Position numbers and translations under genes: made by a program
In this document: in pieces, positions 14,900-23,583 of the stretch
How positions within the stretch are numbered: position 1 is the stretch's first letter
How the letters are laid out: every line of letters begins with the position of its first letter
DNA from: Lewinellaceae bacterium
Lineage (GTDB): Bacteria; Bacteroidota; Bacteroidia; Chitinophagales; Saprospiraceae
DNA: 64,000 bases
NCBI GenBank assembly: GCA_020636025.1
Contig: JACJYQ010000001.1
Coordinates: 620,001-684,000, forward strand
Direction of reading: 5' to 3'
Notes under the pieces: model-generated
The model's input: only the letters and a program-made list of their open reading frames with translations
Databases searched by the model: none
What the model was told of the DNA's origin: nothing

Positions 14900-16231
14900 A
14901 TGTTACAAGCCATTTCACCGATCGACGGGCGCTATGCAGATAAAACAAAGGAATTAAGTGAATTTTTTAGCGAATACGCGCTGATCCGGTACCGGGTTTT
15001 TGTTGAAATACAGTATTTTATTGCCCTTTGTCAATACGGATTACCCCAGCTATCTTCATTTGAAGAGGATAAAATCGATGACCTGAATGCCATTTTTGAA
15101 CATTTTAATATGGCAGACGCTGAACAGGTGAAATCTATTGAGCGAAGCACCAACCATGATGTCAAAGCAGTAGAGTATTTCCTAAAAGAACGTTTCGGCA
15201 GGTTGGGCTTGACAACTCTCAAGGAATTTGTTCATTTCGGACTCACATCACAGGATATAAACAATACAGCAACGCCTTTGATTTTCAAAAATGCGTTAAA
15301 GACTGTTTATGCACCGTTACTGCAACAAGTGAGAGATAAAATCGAGTTTTATGCCCAGGAGTGGGCACGGGTACCGATGTTGGCAAGAACCCATGGCCAA
15401 CCAGCCTCACCAACCATGCTGGGGAAGGAACTGTCCGTTTTTGTAGAGCGACTCGATGTACAATTGAAATTACTGAATGACATTCCGCAACGTGCAAAAT
15501 TTGGTGGTGCCACCGGAAACTTCAATGCCCATTATGCCGCCTATCCAGATTATAACTGGCAACAATTTGGCGATGGTTTTGTATCGGAGTTTCTTGGTTT
15601 GGAACGTTCCAAAACGACTACGCAAATTGAACACTACGATTGTTTTGCTGCTCAGTGTCAGGCCCTTAGCCGAATCAACACCATTCTCATTGATTTTTGC
15701 AGGGATGTCTGGACCTATATCTCGATGGAGTATTTCCGGCAAAAGACCGTGGCCGGTGAAGTCGGCTCCTCTGCCATGCCGCACAAGGTAAATCCCATAG
15801 ATTTTGAAAATGCGGAAGGCAACTTAGGCATAGCAAATGCACTTTTTCAGCATCTCGCAGAAAAACTTCCCATCAGTAGATTGCAACGCGATTTGACGGA
15901 TTCGACTGTACTCCGAAACATTGGAGTACCCATGGGCCACACCATAATCGCCCTCAAATCAATCATGAAGGGCCTCGGAAAACTCACCCTAAACGACGGC
16001 AAACTGTATGATGACCTAGAAGACAACTGGATGGTTATCGCCGAAGGCATCCAGGTTATCCTCCGTCGGGAAGCTTACCCACAACCATACGAAGCATTAA
16101 AAGACCTGACCAGGGGCCGTACAGCCATCACCCAACAATTATTGCATGAATTTATCGATGGCCTTGCCGTAAGCGAAGACGTTAAGGACGAACTCAAGGC
16201 CTTGACGCCCCACAATTACGTAGGAATGTAA
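14900..16231 (+). CDS. purB: Adenylosuccinate lyase
   Basis: A 443-residue fumarase/aspartase-superfamily enzyme. It releases fumarate from SAICAR and adenylosuccinate in purine synthesis. Seen: the SPIDGRYADKT start, ERSTNHDVKAVEYFL, TSQDINNTA with the catalytic His region upstream (VHFGLTSQ), and the flexible signature loop GSSAMPHKVNP. Start ATG 14900 (MLQAISPIDGRY) matches the family; the frame is open to 14864 but overlaps the promoter candidate. It is single, divergent from the lipoprotein pair and convergent with the DUF1501 gene across a palindrome. Confidence 0.96.
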   Translation: MLQAISPIDGRYADKTKELSEFFSEYALIRYRVFVEIQYFIALCQYGLPQLSSFEEDKIDDLNAIFEHFNMADAEQVKSIERSTNHDVKAVEYFLKERFGRLGLTTLKEFVHFGLTSQDINNTATPLIFKNALKTVYAPLLQQVRDKIEFYAQEWARVPMLARTHGQPASPTMLGKELSVFVERLDVQLKLLNDIPQRAKFGGATGNFNAHYAAYPDYNWQQFGDGFVSEFLGLERSKTTTQIEHYDCFAAQCQALSRINTILIDFCRDVWTYISMEYFRQKTVAGEVGSSAMPHKVNPIDFENAEGNLGIANALFQHLAEKLPISRLQRDLTDSTVLRNIGVPMGHTIIALKSIMKGLGKLTLNDGKLYDDLEDNWMVIAEGIQVILRREAYPQPYEALKDLTRGRTAITQQLLHEFIDGLAVSEDVKDELKALTPHNYVGM

Positions 16232-16236
16232 TTTAA

Positions 16237-16349
16237 GTGATTAGTGATTAGTGATCAATAAACCAGATTTGTTTTTCTATTTTAATTTTTTTAACCTGAT
16301 TTAGCTACATATATTAAAACTGACCACTGACCACTTGATCACTGATCAC
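16237..16349. repeat. Heptamer-unit palindrome between purB and a DUF1501 gene
   Basis: The left arm is three tandem 7-mers, GTGATTA, GTGATTA, GTGATCA (16237-16257). The right arm, read as reverse complement, is GTGATCA twice, one extra A, then GTGGTCA twice (16349-16321). About 63 AT-rich bases lie between. The innermost 19-bp arms pair at 17 positions. It sits exactly in the gap between two convergent genes and may act as a two-way terminator. The design resembles the short tandemly repeated heptamers described from filamentous cyanobacteria. Confidence 0.8.
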
Positions 16350-16356
16350 TAAACTC

Positions 16357-18024
16357 TCATCTTACTACTTGCAATTTTGCCACTTCCGCCTTACCGGTTG
16401 CTTTGTTTTCCAGGCGTACAAAATAGGTTCCAGGCGGCAAAATGCTGAGATCTATTAAGAATGAATTATTTCCCTGGTTTACTTTGGTGTACATGGTAGA
16501 CATTATAGAGCCACCCAGACTGTGAATGCTAAGCCGGGCATCAAATGATCCTCCGGAATGTTCAAAGGCAACTTCTGAAATAGCGTTAGCTGGATTTGGA
16601 AACACTGTTAATGGTTTCTTTGTCACATAGTTATCAAAGATTCCAACGCTCATGGGTAGATAACAGTCTGGCGATACAACAAAAGCAGTGTCAACAAGTG
16701 GCATTTTCTGATAACCGCTGAACATGACATCTGTAAGTACATCTTCGCTAGCCCCTAACCAATCCTGCAAGATGGTGGTGAAAACCTGCCGATAATCGAA
16801 TTGCATGCCTTGAAGCTGATTGTCATTGGTCAGATTGCTCAGGTTCACATTTGTGCCGCTTACCCCGGCTTGCACATTTTTGCCAAACAACATCATGGGC
16901 GCTAAAGTGCCGTGATCGGTTCCATCGGATGCATTGCCTTTGGCGCAGCGACCAAATTCCGAAAAGGTACAGGTCAGCACATGATCAGCGAGTCCCAAAC
17001 CATCGAGGTCGACGTTGAAATTCTTTACCGCCTCTGCCAGTTCGGTCAACAGGTCTGCGTGATCACCTACGGTAGGGCTGCCGCCATCCACTTGTGAACT
17101 ATGGGTGTCAAAACCAGTAAGTTGACATAGATAGATTTTGGTTTTGCAACCTCCGGAAATTAATCGTGCAATGGTTTTTAGCTGTTGTCCGAGGCTGCTT
17201 CTGCTGGTCACGGTTGTAGGGTAGGGGTCTAAGGAGTTTGTTCCGGCATTGAATACATCAGAAATGCGCTGGGCATATAAATTGGTGCTTTGTTCCACGC
17301 CCATGATAAAGGCTAATTCTTCCCCGTGGTCACTGTCAGGTACGTTCATGATCGGTGCGCCACCGATTGTCTGGATCAGGGAGAAGAATCCTGAAGGATC
17401 CTGTCCGCTCATATTGATCAAATTTTGGTGTTCGGTATCGGTGTGGAACCCAAGGTTGGGATTCGGGTCGCCAATTTGAATACCGAGTGGATCCGGATTG
17501 GTCGAAGTAGGCACGCCCACAACATCCGGATAAAACGCCTGGAGTGATCGTCCCATCCATCCGGTGGAAATATTGTTGTTTGCCGGAGTCCCATCGCCTC
17601 CACTCATCCATAAATCGGTGCCTTTAAAATGTGATTGATTCATGTCCTGATAACCAACCCCTTGCACAATTGCCGCCTTACCATCGTCGTATAACTCTTT
17701 GATTTTCTGCATAGAAGGATGCAAACCGACCTGTTCGTTTATTCCAAGGGTATTATCAAGATCAATCAGGTTGTTTTGAGGAATGGCAATGGATGGTCTG
17801 AGGTTGGCGTATGTATCATATTGATTTACCGGGATAACGGTATTTACACCATCGTTTCCTCCTTTCAATTGAATAAGGACCAATACACGGTCTTCCACGC
17901 CATCGCAGCTATTTAGTACTCTGGCCATTTTGCTATTGGCAAAAGGGCGCATGGCATATCCATTGACAGCAAACGATGTGACTCCTGCCGCGGGAAGTAT
18001 CTTGAGAAAATTACGTCTTTTCAT
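16357..18024 (-). CDS. DUF1501 protein with Tat-like signal and T9SS sorting domain, copy 1
   Basis: A 555-residue secreted protein. The N-terminus MKRRNFLKILPAAGV has a twin-arginine pattern followed by a short weakly hydrophobic stretch. DUF1501, related to the alkaline-phosphatase/sulfatase fold, spans about 45-450, with LIQLKGGNDGVNTVIP, GFDTHSSQ and CTFSEFGRCAKGN near TDHGT as conserved patches. The last 80 residues are a type A T9SS sorting domain (LTVFPNPA, ending PPGTYFVRLENK). Partner of the DUF1800 gene 133 nt upstream; the pair is duplicated at 21820-25239. Substrate unknown. Confidence 0.9.
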   Translation of the reverse strand: MKRRNFLKILPAAGVTSFAVNGYAMRPFANSKMARVLNSCDGVEDRVLVLIQLKGGNDGVNTVIPVNQYDTYANLRPSIAIPQNNLIDLDNTLGINEQVGLHPSMQKIKELYDDGKAAIVQGVGYQDMNQSHFKGTDLWMSGGDGTPANNNISTGWMGRSLQAFYPDVVGVPTSTNPDPLGIQIGDPNPNLGFHTDTEHQNLINMSGQDPSGFFSLIQTIGGAPIMNVPDSDHGEELAFIMGVEQSTNLYAQRISDVFNAGTNSLDPYPTTVTSRSSLGQQLKTIARLISGGCKTKIYLCQLTGFDTHSSQVDGGSPTVGDHADLLTELAEAVKNFNVDLDGLGLADHVLTCTFSEFGRCAKGNASDGTDHGTLAPMMLFGKNVQAGVSGTNVNLSNLTNDNQLQGMQFDYRQVFTTILQDWLGASEDVLTDVMFSGYQKMPLVDTAFVVSPDCYLPMSVGIFDNYVTKKPLTVFPNPANAISEVAFEHSGGSFDARLSIHSLGGSIMSTMYTKVNQGNNSFLIDLSILPPGTYFVRLENKATGKAEVAKLQVVR

Positions 18025-18043
18025 TTTTAGGAAATTTAATCCA

Positions 18044-18146
18044 CTCCCTGCCTGCCTTGTTCAGGCTGGAAATTTTTTACTGAATTTTGCATTAAAAATC
18101 AGTGGCTAAAATCAATCCGTTCCTTTAGAAAGAAGCGGGCAGGGAG
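18044..18146 (-). other. Structured DUF1800-DUF1501 intercistronic spacer
   Basis: CTCCCTGCC (18044-18052) pairs with GGCAGGGAG (18138-18146). Inside are a small GCCTG/CAGGC hairpin (18050-18066) and a near-perfect 10-bp pairing between an ACTGAATTTT and an AAAAATCAGT segment. The RNA could fold into a closed multi-stem element between the two messages and might set their expression ratio. This is read by eye, not by energy calculation. Confidence 0.35.
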
Positions 18147-18157
18147 ATGGCTGGTAG

Positions 18158-19822
18158 TTAGAATGTTTGATATTCAGGTGAATACATGATCGCATTGATC
18201 AGTCGTTCCAGGGCAATTTTTACTTCTGAGTCATCATTTGAATTCAGATAGTTTTGCCATTCATACGACCAGTCTGCCGGTGGCAAATGATCGAGGAAAA
18301 CGGTATCGTAGAAGTAGTTAAAGCGGTCATTGTCAACGGCCTCCGGAAGCATATAATTAAGGAGGTCCTGAACAAGAACATAAGGATCATTTGGGTCGGT
18401 GATTACGCCACTGGTCTTCACCCAGGGGGCAATGTCGAGTTTTACACCCAAAGGTTGATTTACACCACTTCCAATAGTACGCCTGCCGGAAAGAAGAGCC
18501 GCAGGGACCTTGTACCGAGCGATGATGGTACTTGAGTTAAACCAGGCACGGCTGTAATCGGGATCCTGATAGAATCCAGGATAGCCGGCTACATCACTTG
18601 GATTAAAAGGGCTGTAATTGGCAAGAGCAAACAACCTTTGCGCCAACCCAAATTCATGAAATAGGTAATTTGCTCCAGGCTCAGTGGCCGGATCAGCCGG
18701 ACTCAGGTTAAAGAAAGAAAGTGATTGATAAACCAGCTCAAGTGGAGATTTAATTAGGCCACCTATGATCTCATCTGCATTATCCGAGTCATCGGCATCA
18801 AAGAAATGTTCGCTTTTGAGCAGCTTTTGAATAACCGGTAATACTTCAAAATTGTTAGCTATCAAAGTATTGGCCAGTGGCTCGATGATATCAGTTTCGA
18901 TTTCTGAAGAAATGGTCTTGTGAACAAAGAATCTATACAGTCTGCGACAAAGATTTTTGGCTGTTTCAGGTTGAGCGAAGATCATGTCCACATAATCATC
19001 TAATTCGGCAGGCATTTCAGCGGTATTAGCAGCTCCTTTTATCACCGTCTTATTGAATCGCTCACTAAATGTTTTATCTCCTTTAGTATGTAAATTATAC
19101 CTGTAATCACCTCTTGGAATACCGGTTTCATCATCAACTACTGACCTGTCAGTAACAGCCCGACAACCTGTTAGAACTTTTGCACCCTCTACAATATCAT
19201 CCTCAGTATAGTTAGTGTAATCGCCAGGTCCAACTTGTTCTCCTTTCAAGATGGTAAACAATTCTAAAAACTCTCTCGCAAAATTCTCATTTGGATTGTT
19301 GAGCGTGTTTTGATGATTGTTCAAATAAAGTAGCATGGTATTATCCATGATCATCTTTCTGGCAAGTTTTTTAAAATTACCCAAAGCGCCCCAACGTAAT
19401 AAAGACAAATAATCAAAAACCCCTGTACTCTTATTAGATAAATTTGAAACAGCCATGTATTGGTGCCAGAAAATCACCATTTTATGGTAAATACCAGGAT
19501 CACGTAGCGCTTCATCTGACCACCAGCTTAACACATAGCGGCGTAAAACAAACTCCTGATTTGGCAACTCGTCTATTTTAGTTTTGCCAGGTAAAGGCAA
19601 AATCCATGTCACATTTTCATTGTCAGGTGAGGCAGGATCGTCATAAATAGGTTGCTCTAAATGCTGATTGTATTTCAGCAAAATAGAATTCAGCGCTTGC
19701 GAAACGGTTTGATTGGATAACTGGTCAACTTTTGACCTTGTGTAACGAAATGTAGTACGGCGAAGCAAATGGGCTGCACGACGAGTTCCCAATGTGCCTT
19801 GTAGCGGAGAAAGTGATGCCAT
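18158..19822 (-). CDS. DUF1800 domain protein, copy 1
   Basis: A 554-residue DUF1800 protein. It starts MASLSPLQG and carries RRAAHLLRRTTF at residues 14-25, shared with copy 2, and the conserved stretch NPNENFAREFLELFTIL plus DVAGYPGFYQDPDYSRAWFNSSTI. No signal peptide or sorting domain is visible, though its partner DUF1501 has both. DUF1800 and DUF1501 genes are commonly adjacent in Bacteroidota and Planctomycetota; their joint function is unknown. It may be translocated with its partner or stay inside. Confidence 0.88.
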   Translation of the reverse strand: MASLSPLQGTLGTRRAAHLLRRTTFRYTRSKVDQLSNQTVSQALNSILLKYNQHLEQPIYDDPASPDNENVTWILPLPGKTKIDELPNQEFVLRRYVLSWWSDEALRDPGIYHKMVIFWHQYMAVSNLSNKSTGVFDYLSLLRWGALGNFKKLARKMIMDNTMLLYLNNHQNTLNNPNENFAREFLELFTILKGEQVGPGDYTNYTEDDIVEGAKVLTGCRAVTDRSVVDDETGIPRGDYRYNLHTKGDKTFSERFNKTVIKGAANTAEMPAELDDYVDMIFAQPETAKNLCRRLYRFFVHKTISSEIETDIIEPLANTLIANNFEVLPVIQKLLKSEHFFDADDSDNADEIIGGLIKSPLELVYQSLSFFNLSPADPATEPGANYLFHEFGLAQRLFALANYSPFNPSDVAGYPGFYQDPDYSRAWFNSSTIIARYKVPAALLSGRRTIGSGVNQPLGVKLDIAPWVKTSGVITDPNDPYVLVQDLLNYMLPEAVDNDRFNYFYDTVFLDHLPPADWSYEWQNYLNSNDDSEVKIALERLINAIMYSPEYQTF

Positions 19823-19988
19823 AATCAGTAGGATTGTTAAATTGAAACAATGGGTCAGGCCTTGGTTTGGAGTTGATTCGCCTATTTGGACGATAAGGTA
19901 ATACCTTGGTTTAATTTGATTGAATAAATTGTTAATAATTTTTCAATCAGGCCACTTAAGTATCACATTATCAATATGTTTCAATCTG

Positions 19989-21794
19989 TTATCTTATCAC
20001 GGTTACGTCGCCTTGTCTCTTTTCTATTTCACCGTCTACAAATAAAATAGCGGCCTGCCACACAAAGACCCCAGGATCCACTTTTTCTCCCTGTGCAGTG
20101 CCATCCCATCCAAGGGCAAGATTGTTTGGCTCAAATTCATGTTGCTGAAAAACCATCTGCCCCCAACGGTCAAATACCCGGAGCCAGGCAATTCGCTCAA
20201 CGTCTTCCCCTCCAAATACTGTAAAACGCTCATTTCCTTCATTGGGCGAGTCGGGAGCAAAAGCATTTGGTATGTACACAAATCGCTCTTTATCAACGGA
20301 AACTACGCGGTCATCTATGGCGACACATCCACTTTCATCAACTATTTGCACATGATAGCGAAAGGAGTTGCGTGGTTGATAAATGCAAGTATCACAAAAT
20401 ATATTTGACAAATAGGAAGGCGTAATGAGCAGGGTGTCAACTCGCCAAGGCTCATTCACTAAGTCATTGCGCCACAACTGTACGGAATTTCCCAGGTGAA
20501 TACTGGTATCTGCTCCCAACTCCACAATGAGTTCATTAGGCTCTGTAAGGGTAACTATGGTATCCCACATACATTCATCACTTGTTATGATCTGCAGATG
20601 GTGCGAACCGGGCATGAGATACCTGTATTCTGTACTAGCCGTAAAATCACTGCCATCCAAAGCATAAGCATAAGGAGCAAGACCTCCTTGTACATTCAAT
20701 ACCCTGATGATGCCATCTTCATATTCAAAACACGTAATGTCTCTCAGTCTCAGATCGGCAGTTCTTGGCGTATCGGGTTCACCTACATGTATGTCAACAG
20801 AGGATGAACATCCATTTTGAGCATTTGTCACCACGAAGGTGTACGTCCCCGTATGGTCGACCGACAGGTTTTTTGAGTTGGCGCCGGCGATTATGTGTCC
20901 AATACTATCGGCTGTCCATTGAAAGGAAAAATCGGATACAGACTGTACTTTGGCTTGTAAAATGAGCGGATCGCCGGAACAGGTAAGGTGAGCCAAGGTA
21001 TCTGCCTCAATCGCTGGTCTGTAAGAATCATCCAGCATGCTAACGCTAAAAGGATTGGTGCAAAAAGGTGTTTGATTGCAGGAATTAGCAGCCTGTACGC
21101 ATATTTGCCCCCCAGCATTGCCAAATGTAATTTGAGCCTGGTTCGATCCCGTTCCAACAAGGGTTACCGGTAATGGAACTGTATCAATCATCGCTCCGGG
21201 AGGACCTGACCAAATGTATGCACCCGCCCCGAATACCGGTGTAACCTGATAAGTCATAGTTGCTCCCGGGCATACTTTATCTGGCCCTGTTATAGAACCA
21301 ACTGCCCCCAATGGCGGCTCGTATACAGCATTTTCCGGACTCACGCTTACCGTAAAGTCGCACAGGTCTCCGGCAAATCCATCGATCATCAGGAAGTAAT
21401 TTCTGCCTGGCGTTACCTGGACATCTAATGTCACCGGGATGTTACCACCTCCCATTTCACCTTGCTCACAGGCAATAGGTTGACCCATGCAATCCTCATA
21501 AAGGGCAATTTGAAGACCATCGCCGTAGGCACAATCTGAAGGAGTAACGATAAAAGTGGCATTGGAAGCCCCGGAAATAAAGCCCATCCATTGCGCATTT
21601 TCTACGGTTCCACAGAAATTGGGCACTATGCCGGAAGGATAACCAGCCGTTGAACCAAAATAGCCATTGAAATTACAGTTTATACAGGCAGTAGCACAAG
21701 AAGTGGCAGGGCTTCCTCCTGCGCAGGCTGGAGGTAGTTGAGCTTTCAGACTAAGAGGGATTAAAACAGAAAGCAGGAATAGTATTGTTCTCAT
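19989..21794 (-). CDS. Secreted protein with gliding-motility-associated (CHU_C) C-terminus
   Basis: A 601-residue protein with a Sec signal (MRTILFLLSVLIPLSLKAQ). An N-terminal beta-rich region about 30-150 resembles the Ig/PPC-like modules of surface proteins. Then come PKD/SprB-like repeats with paired Cys, including YTFVVTNAQNGCSSS and YAYALDGSDFTAS. The last 90 residues are the CHU_C/type B sorting domain (FVYIPNAFAPDSPNEGNE, FDRWGQMVFQ, GVFVWQAAILF). It should be a large adhesin-like cell-surface protein exported by T9SS. It lies 25 nt after DUF1501 copy 2 in the same direction, inside the duplicated module. Confidence 0.88.
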   Translation of the reverse strand: MRTILFLLSVLIPLSLKAQLPPACAGGSPATSCATACINCNFNGYFGSTAGYPSGIVPNFCGTVENAQWMGFISGASNATFIVTPSDCAYGDGLQIALYEDCMGQPIACEQGEMGGGNIPVTLDVQVTPGRNYFLMIDGFAGDLCDFTVSVSPENAVYEPPLGAVGSITGPDKVCPGATMTYQVTPVFGAGAYIWSGPPGAMIDTVPLPVTLVGTGSNQAQITFGNAGGQICVQAANSCNQTPFCTNPFSVSMLDDSYRPAIEADTLAHLTCSGDPLILQAKVQSVSDFSFQWTADSIGHIIAGANSKNLSVDHTGTYTFVVTNAQNGCSSSVDIHVGEPDTPRTADLRLRDITCFEYEDGIIRVLNVQGGLAPYAYALDGSDFTASTEYRYLMPGSHHLQIITSDECMWDTIVTLTEPNELIVELGADTSIHLGNSVQLWRNDLVNEPWRVDTLLITPSYLSNIFCDTCIYQPRNSFRYHVQIVDESGCVAIDDRVVSVDKERFVYIPNAFAPDSPNEGNERFTVFGGEDVERIAWLRVFDRWGQMVFQQHEFEPNNLALGWDGTAQGEKVDPGVFVWQAAILFVDGEIEKRQGDVTVIR

Positions 21795-21819
21795 GTAAAT
21801 CGGATTTTGAAATGGCTGT

Positions 21820-23481
21820 CTACGCTTTGATTAATTTAGAAACTTTAGCTTCTCCTGATGTTTTGTTCTCAATTCTTACAAAATAGGTGGCTGGTGGCAA
21901 GCTGCTCACGTCCAGGTAATAGCGATTTTTGCCTGATTGCACCCTGATCTGTTTGTTGTTGATGAGTGCACCACCCAGGCTGTGCAAACTAAGTTGTGCG
22001 TCAAAATTCTTCGTTGACGTATAAGCAACTTCAGCTCTGGCGATGGCAGGATTTGGGAATACTGTGAGTGAGGAAGCGGTCTGAATGCCTTCCCAAACAT
22101 TCACCGTTGTGCCAATGTAACAATCCGGATCGACGATCATGGCGTCATCAATAATGGGTATTTTATCAAAACCATCGAACATGGTATCCAAAAGCGTTTG
22201 ATCGCTGGCGCCTAACCAATCCTGAAGCAGGGTAGTAAACACCTGCCTGTAATCAAATTGCATTCCCTGAACCTGGTTATCGTTTGAAAGATTGGCCAGA
22301 TCTACATTGGTACCGTTCACACCAGCTTTTATTGATTTACCAAATACAAACATCGGCGCCAGCGTTCCATGGTCTGTTCCTTTTGAGCCATTCTCTTTGG
22401 CGCATCGGCCAAACTCGGAGAATGTACAGGCAGCAACCTGCTCCCCAAGCCCCATGGCATCCAGGTCATTAAAAAAGAATTTCACGGCATTGGAAAGGTT
22501 TTTAAGCAATTCAGCATGCCCCCCTAGTGTGACAATCCCCTCTGGAGCCAGTTGGTCGCCATGTGTGTCAAAGCCGCCCATATTGCAGAGATAGATTTTG
22601 GTTTTGCAGCCGCCTTTTATGAGTCGCGCAACAGTTTTTAACTGATAAGCCAGGGTTGTTTGCGGGTAGTCTGTAATGGCATTCGAACCCGCATCAAAGG
22701 CCTGTGTTATGTACACAGAATACTCGTCCACGGCCTTTTCTACGCCCATGATGTATTTGAGTTCATCACCATATTCTGAGTCGGGGACAGTTGGGATAAC
22801 AGCGCCACCGATGGTTTGTACAAGAGAATAGAAGCCTGCAGGATCCTGGCCGTACAAATTGATTACATTCTGATGGTCTGTTTCTGCGTGAAAACCAAGC
22901 GATGGATTCGGATCACCAACCTGAATTCCCAGCGGAAATACATCATCCGGCGGAATTGGCGCGCCCATGATGTCAGGATACATGGATTGCAAGGCCCTCG
23001 CCAGCCAGCCCGACCTTAAATTATACTTGTCGGGAGTGCCGTCGCCACCACTCATAATCAAATCAGTACTCTTAAAATGGGAGCCATTAAGTCCTTCATA
23101 ACCAACGCCTTGTACTACACTCATCCAACCTTTGTCGTACAGTTCTTTCATGCCGGTCATTACCGGGTGTAGACCAACCTGATCGGCGGCTGGGATGGTA
23201 TTGTCAAGTTTTATATAGCGCTCTGGTCCGGTTTCCGGAATTTTAATCACCGGGCGCAGAGCAGCATAGGTATCATACTGAGCTATCGGAATGATGGTAT
23301 TGATGCCATCATTTCCGCCTTTTAATTGGATGAGTACTAATATCCGGTCATCAACCCCATCGCAGGAGTTTAGAAGCCGTGCGATTTTTGAATTGGAAAA
23401 AGGCCGCATCGGGAACCCATTAACAACAAATGGGGAAACACCGGCAGCAGGAAATATCTTGAGAAAATTGCGTCTTTTCAT
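21820..23481 (-). CDS. DUF1501 protein with Tat-like signal and T9SS sorting domain, copy 2
   Basis: A 553-residue paralogue of the protein at 16357. The first 70 residues are nearly the same: KRRNFLKIFPAAGV, then DDRILVLIQLKGGNDG. The patches GGFDTHGDQ and CTFSEFGRCAKEN near TDHGT are retained, and a type A sorting domain ends the protein (LTVFPNPAIARAEV, PPATYFVRIENK). It is preceded 102 nt upstream by DUF1800 copy 2 and followed by the CHU_C gene. The tandem arrangement points to duplication followed by moderate divergence. Confidence 0.9.
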   Translation of the reverse strand: MKRRNFLKIFPAAGVSPFVVNGFPMRPFSNSKIARLLNSCDGVDDRILVLIQLKGGNDGINTIIPIAQYDTYAALRPVIKIPETGPERYIKLDNTIPAADQVGLHPVMTGMKELYDKGWMSVVQGVGYEGLNGSHFKSTDLIMSGGDGTPDKYNLRSGWLARALQSMYPDIMGAPIPPDDVFPLGIQVGDPNPSLGFHAETDHQNVINLYGQDPAGFYSLVQTIGGAVIPTVPDSEYGDELKYIMGVEKAVDEYSVYITQAFDAGSNAITDYPQTTLAYQLKTVARLIKGGCKTKIYLCNMGGFDTHGDQLAPEGIVTLGGHAELLKNLSNAVKFFFNDLDAMGLGEQVAACTFSEFGRCAKENGSKGTDHGTLAPMFVFGKSIKAGVNGTNVDLANLSNDNQVQGMQFDYRQVFTTLLQDWLGASDQTLLDTMFDGFDKIPIIDDAMIVDPDCYIGTTVNVWEGIQTASSLTVFPNPAIARAEVAYTSTKNFDAQLSLHSLGGALINNKQIRVQSGKNRYYLDVSSLPPATYFVRIENKTSGEAKVSKLIKA

Positions 23482-23583
23482 GGTGGTATGCAGCGCTAAA
23501 ATTCAATTCCAATGTTTGAGAAATTGCCTGTTAGCAGCTTGTTTTGTTGAAAGAGAAAACTGAATGAAAAACTAAAATTATGC

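Noticed and set aside
18055..18066. CTTGTTCAGG word in the DUF1800-DUF1501 spacer as another MITE end
   Set aside because: Only ten bases match the element end and the rest diverges.
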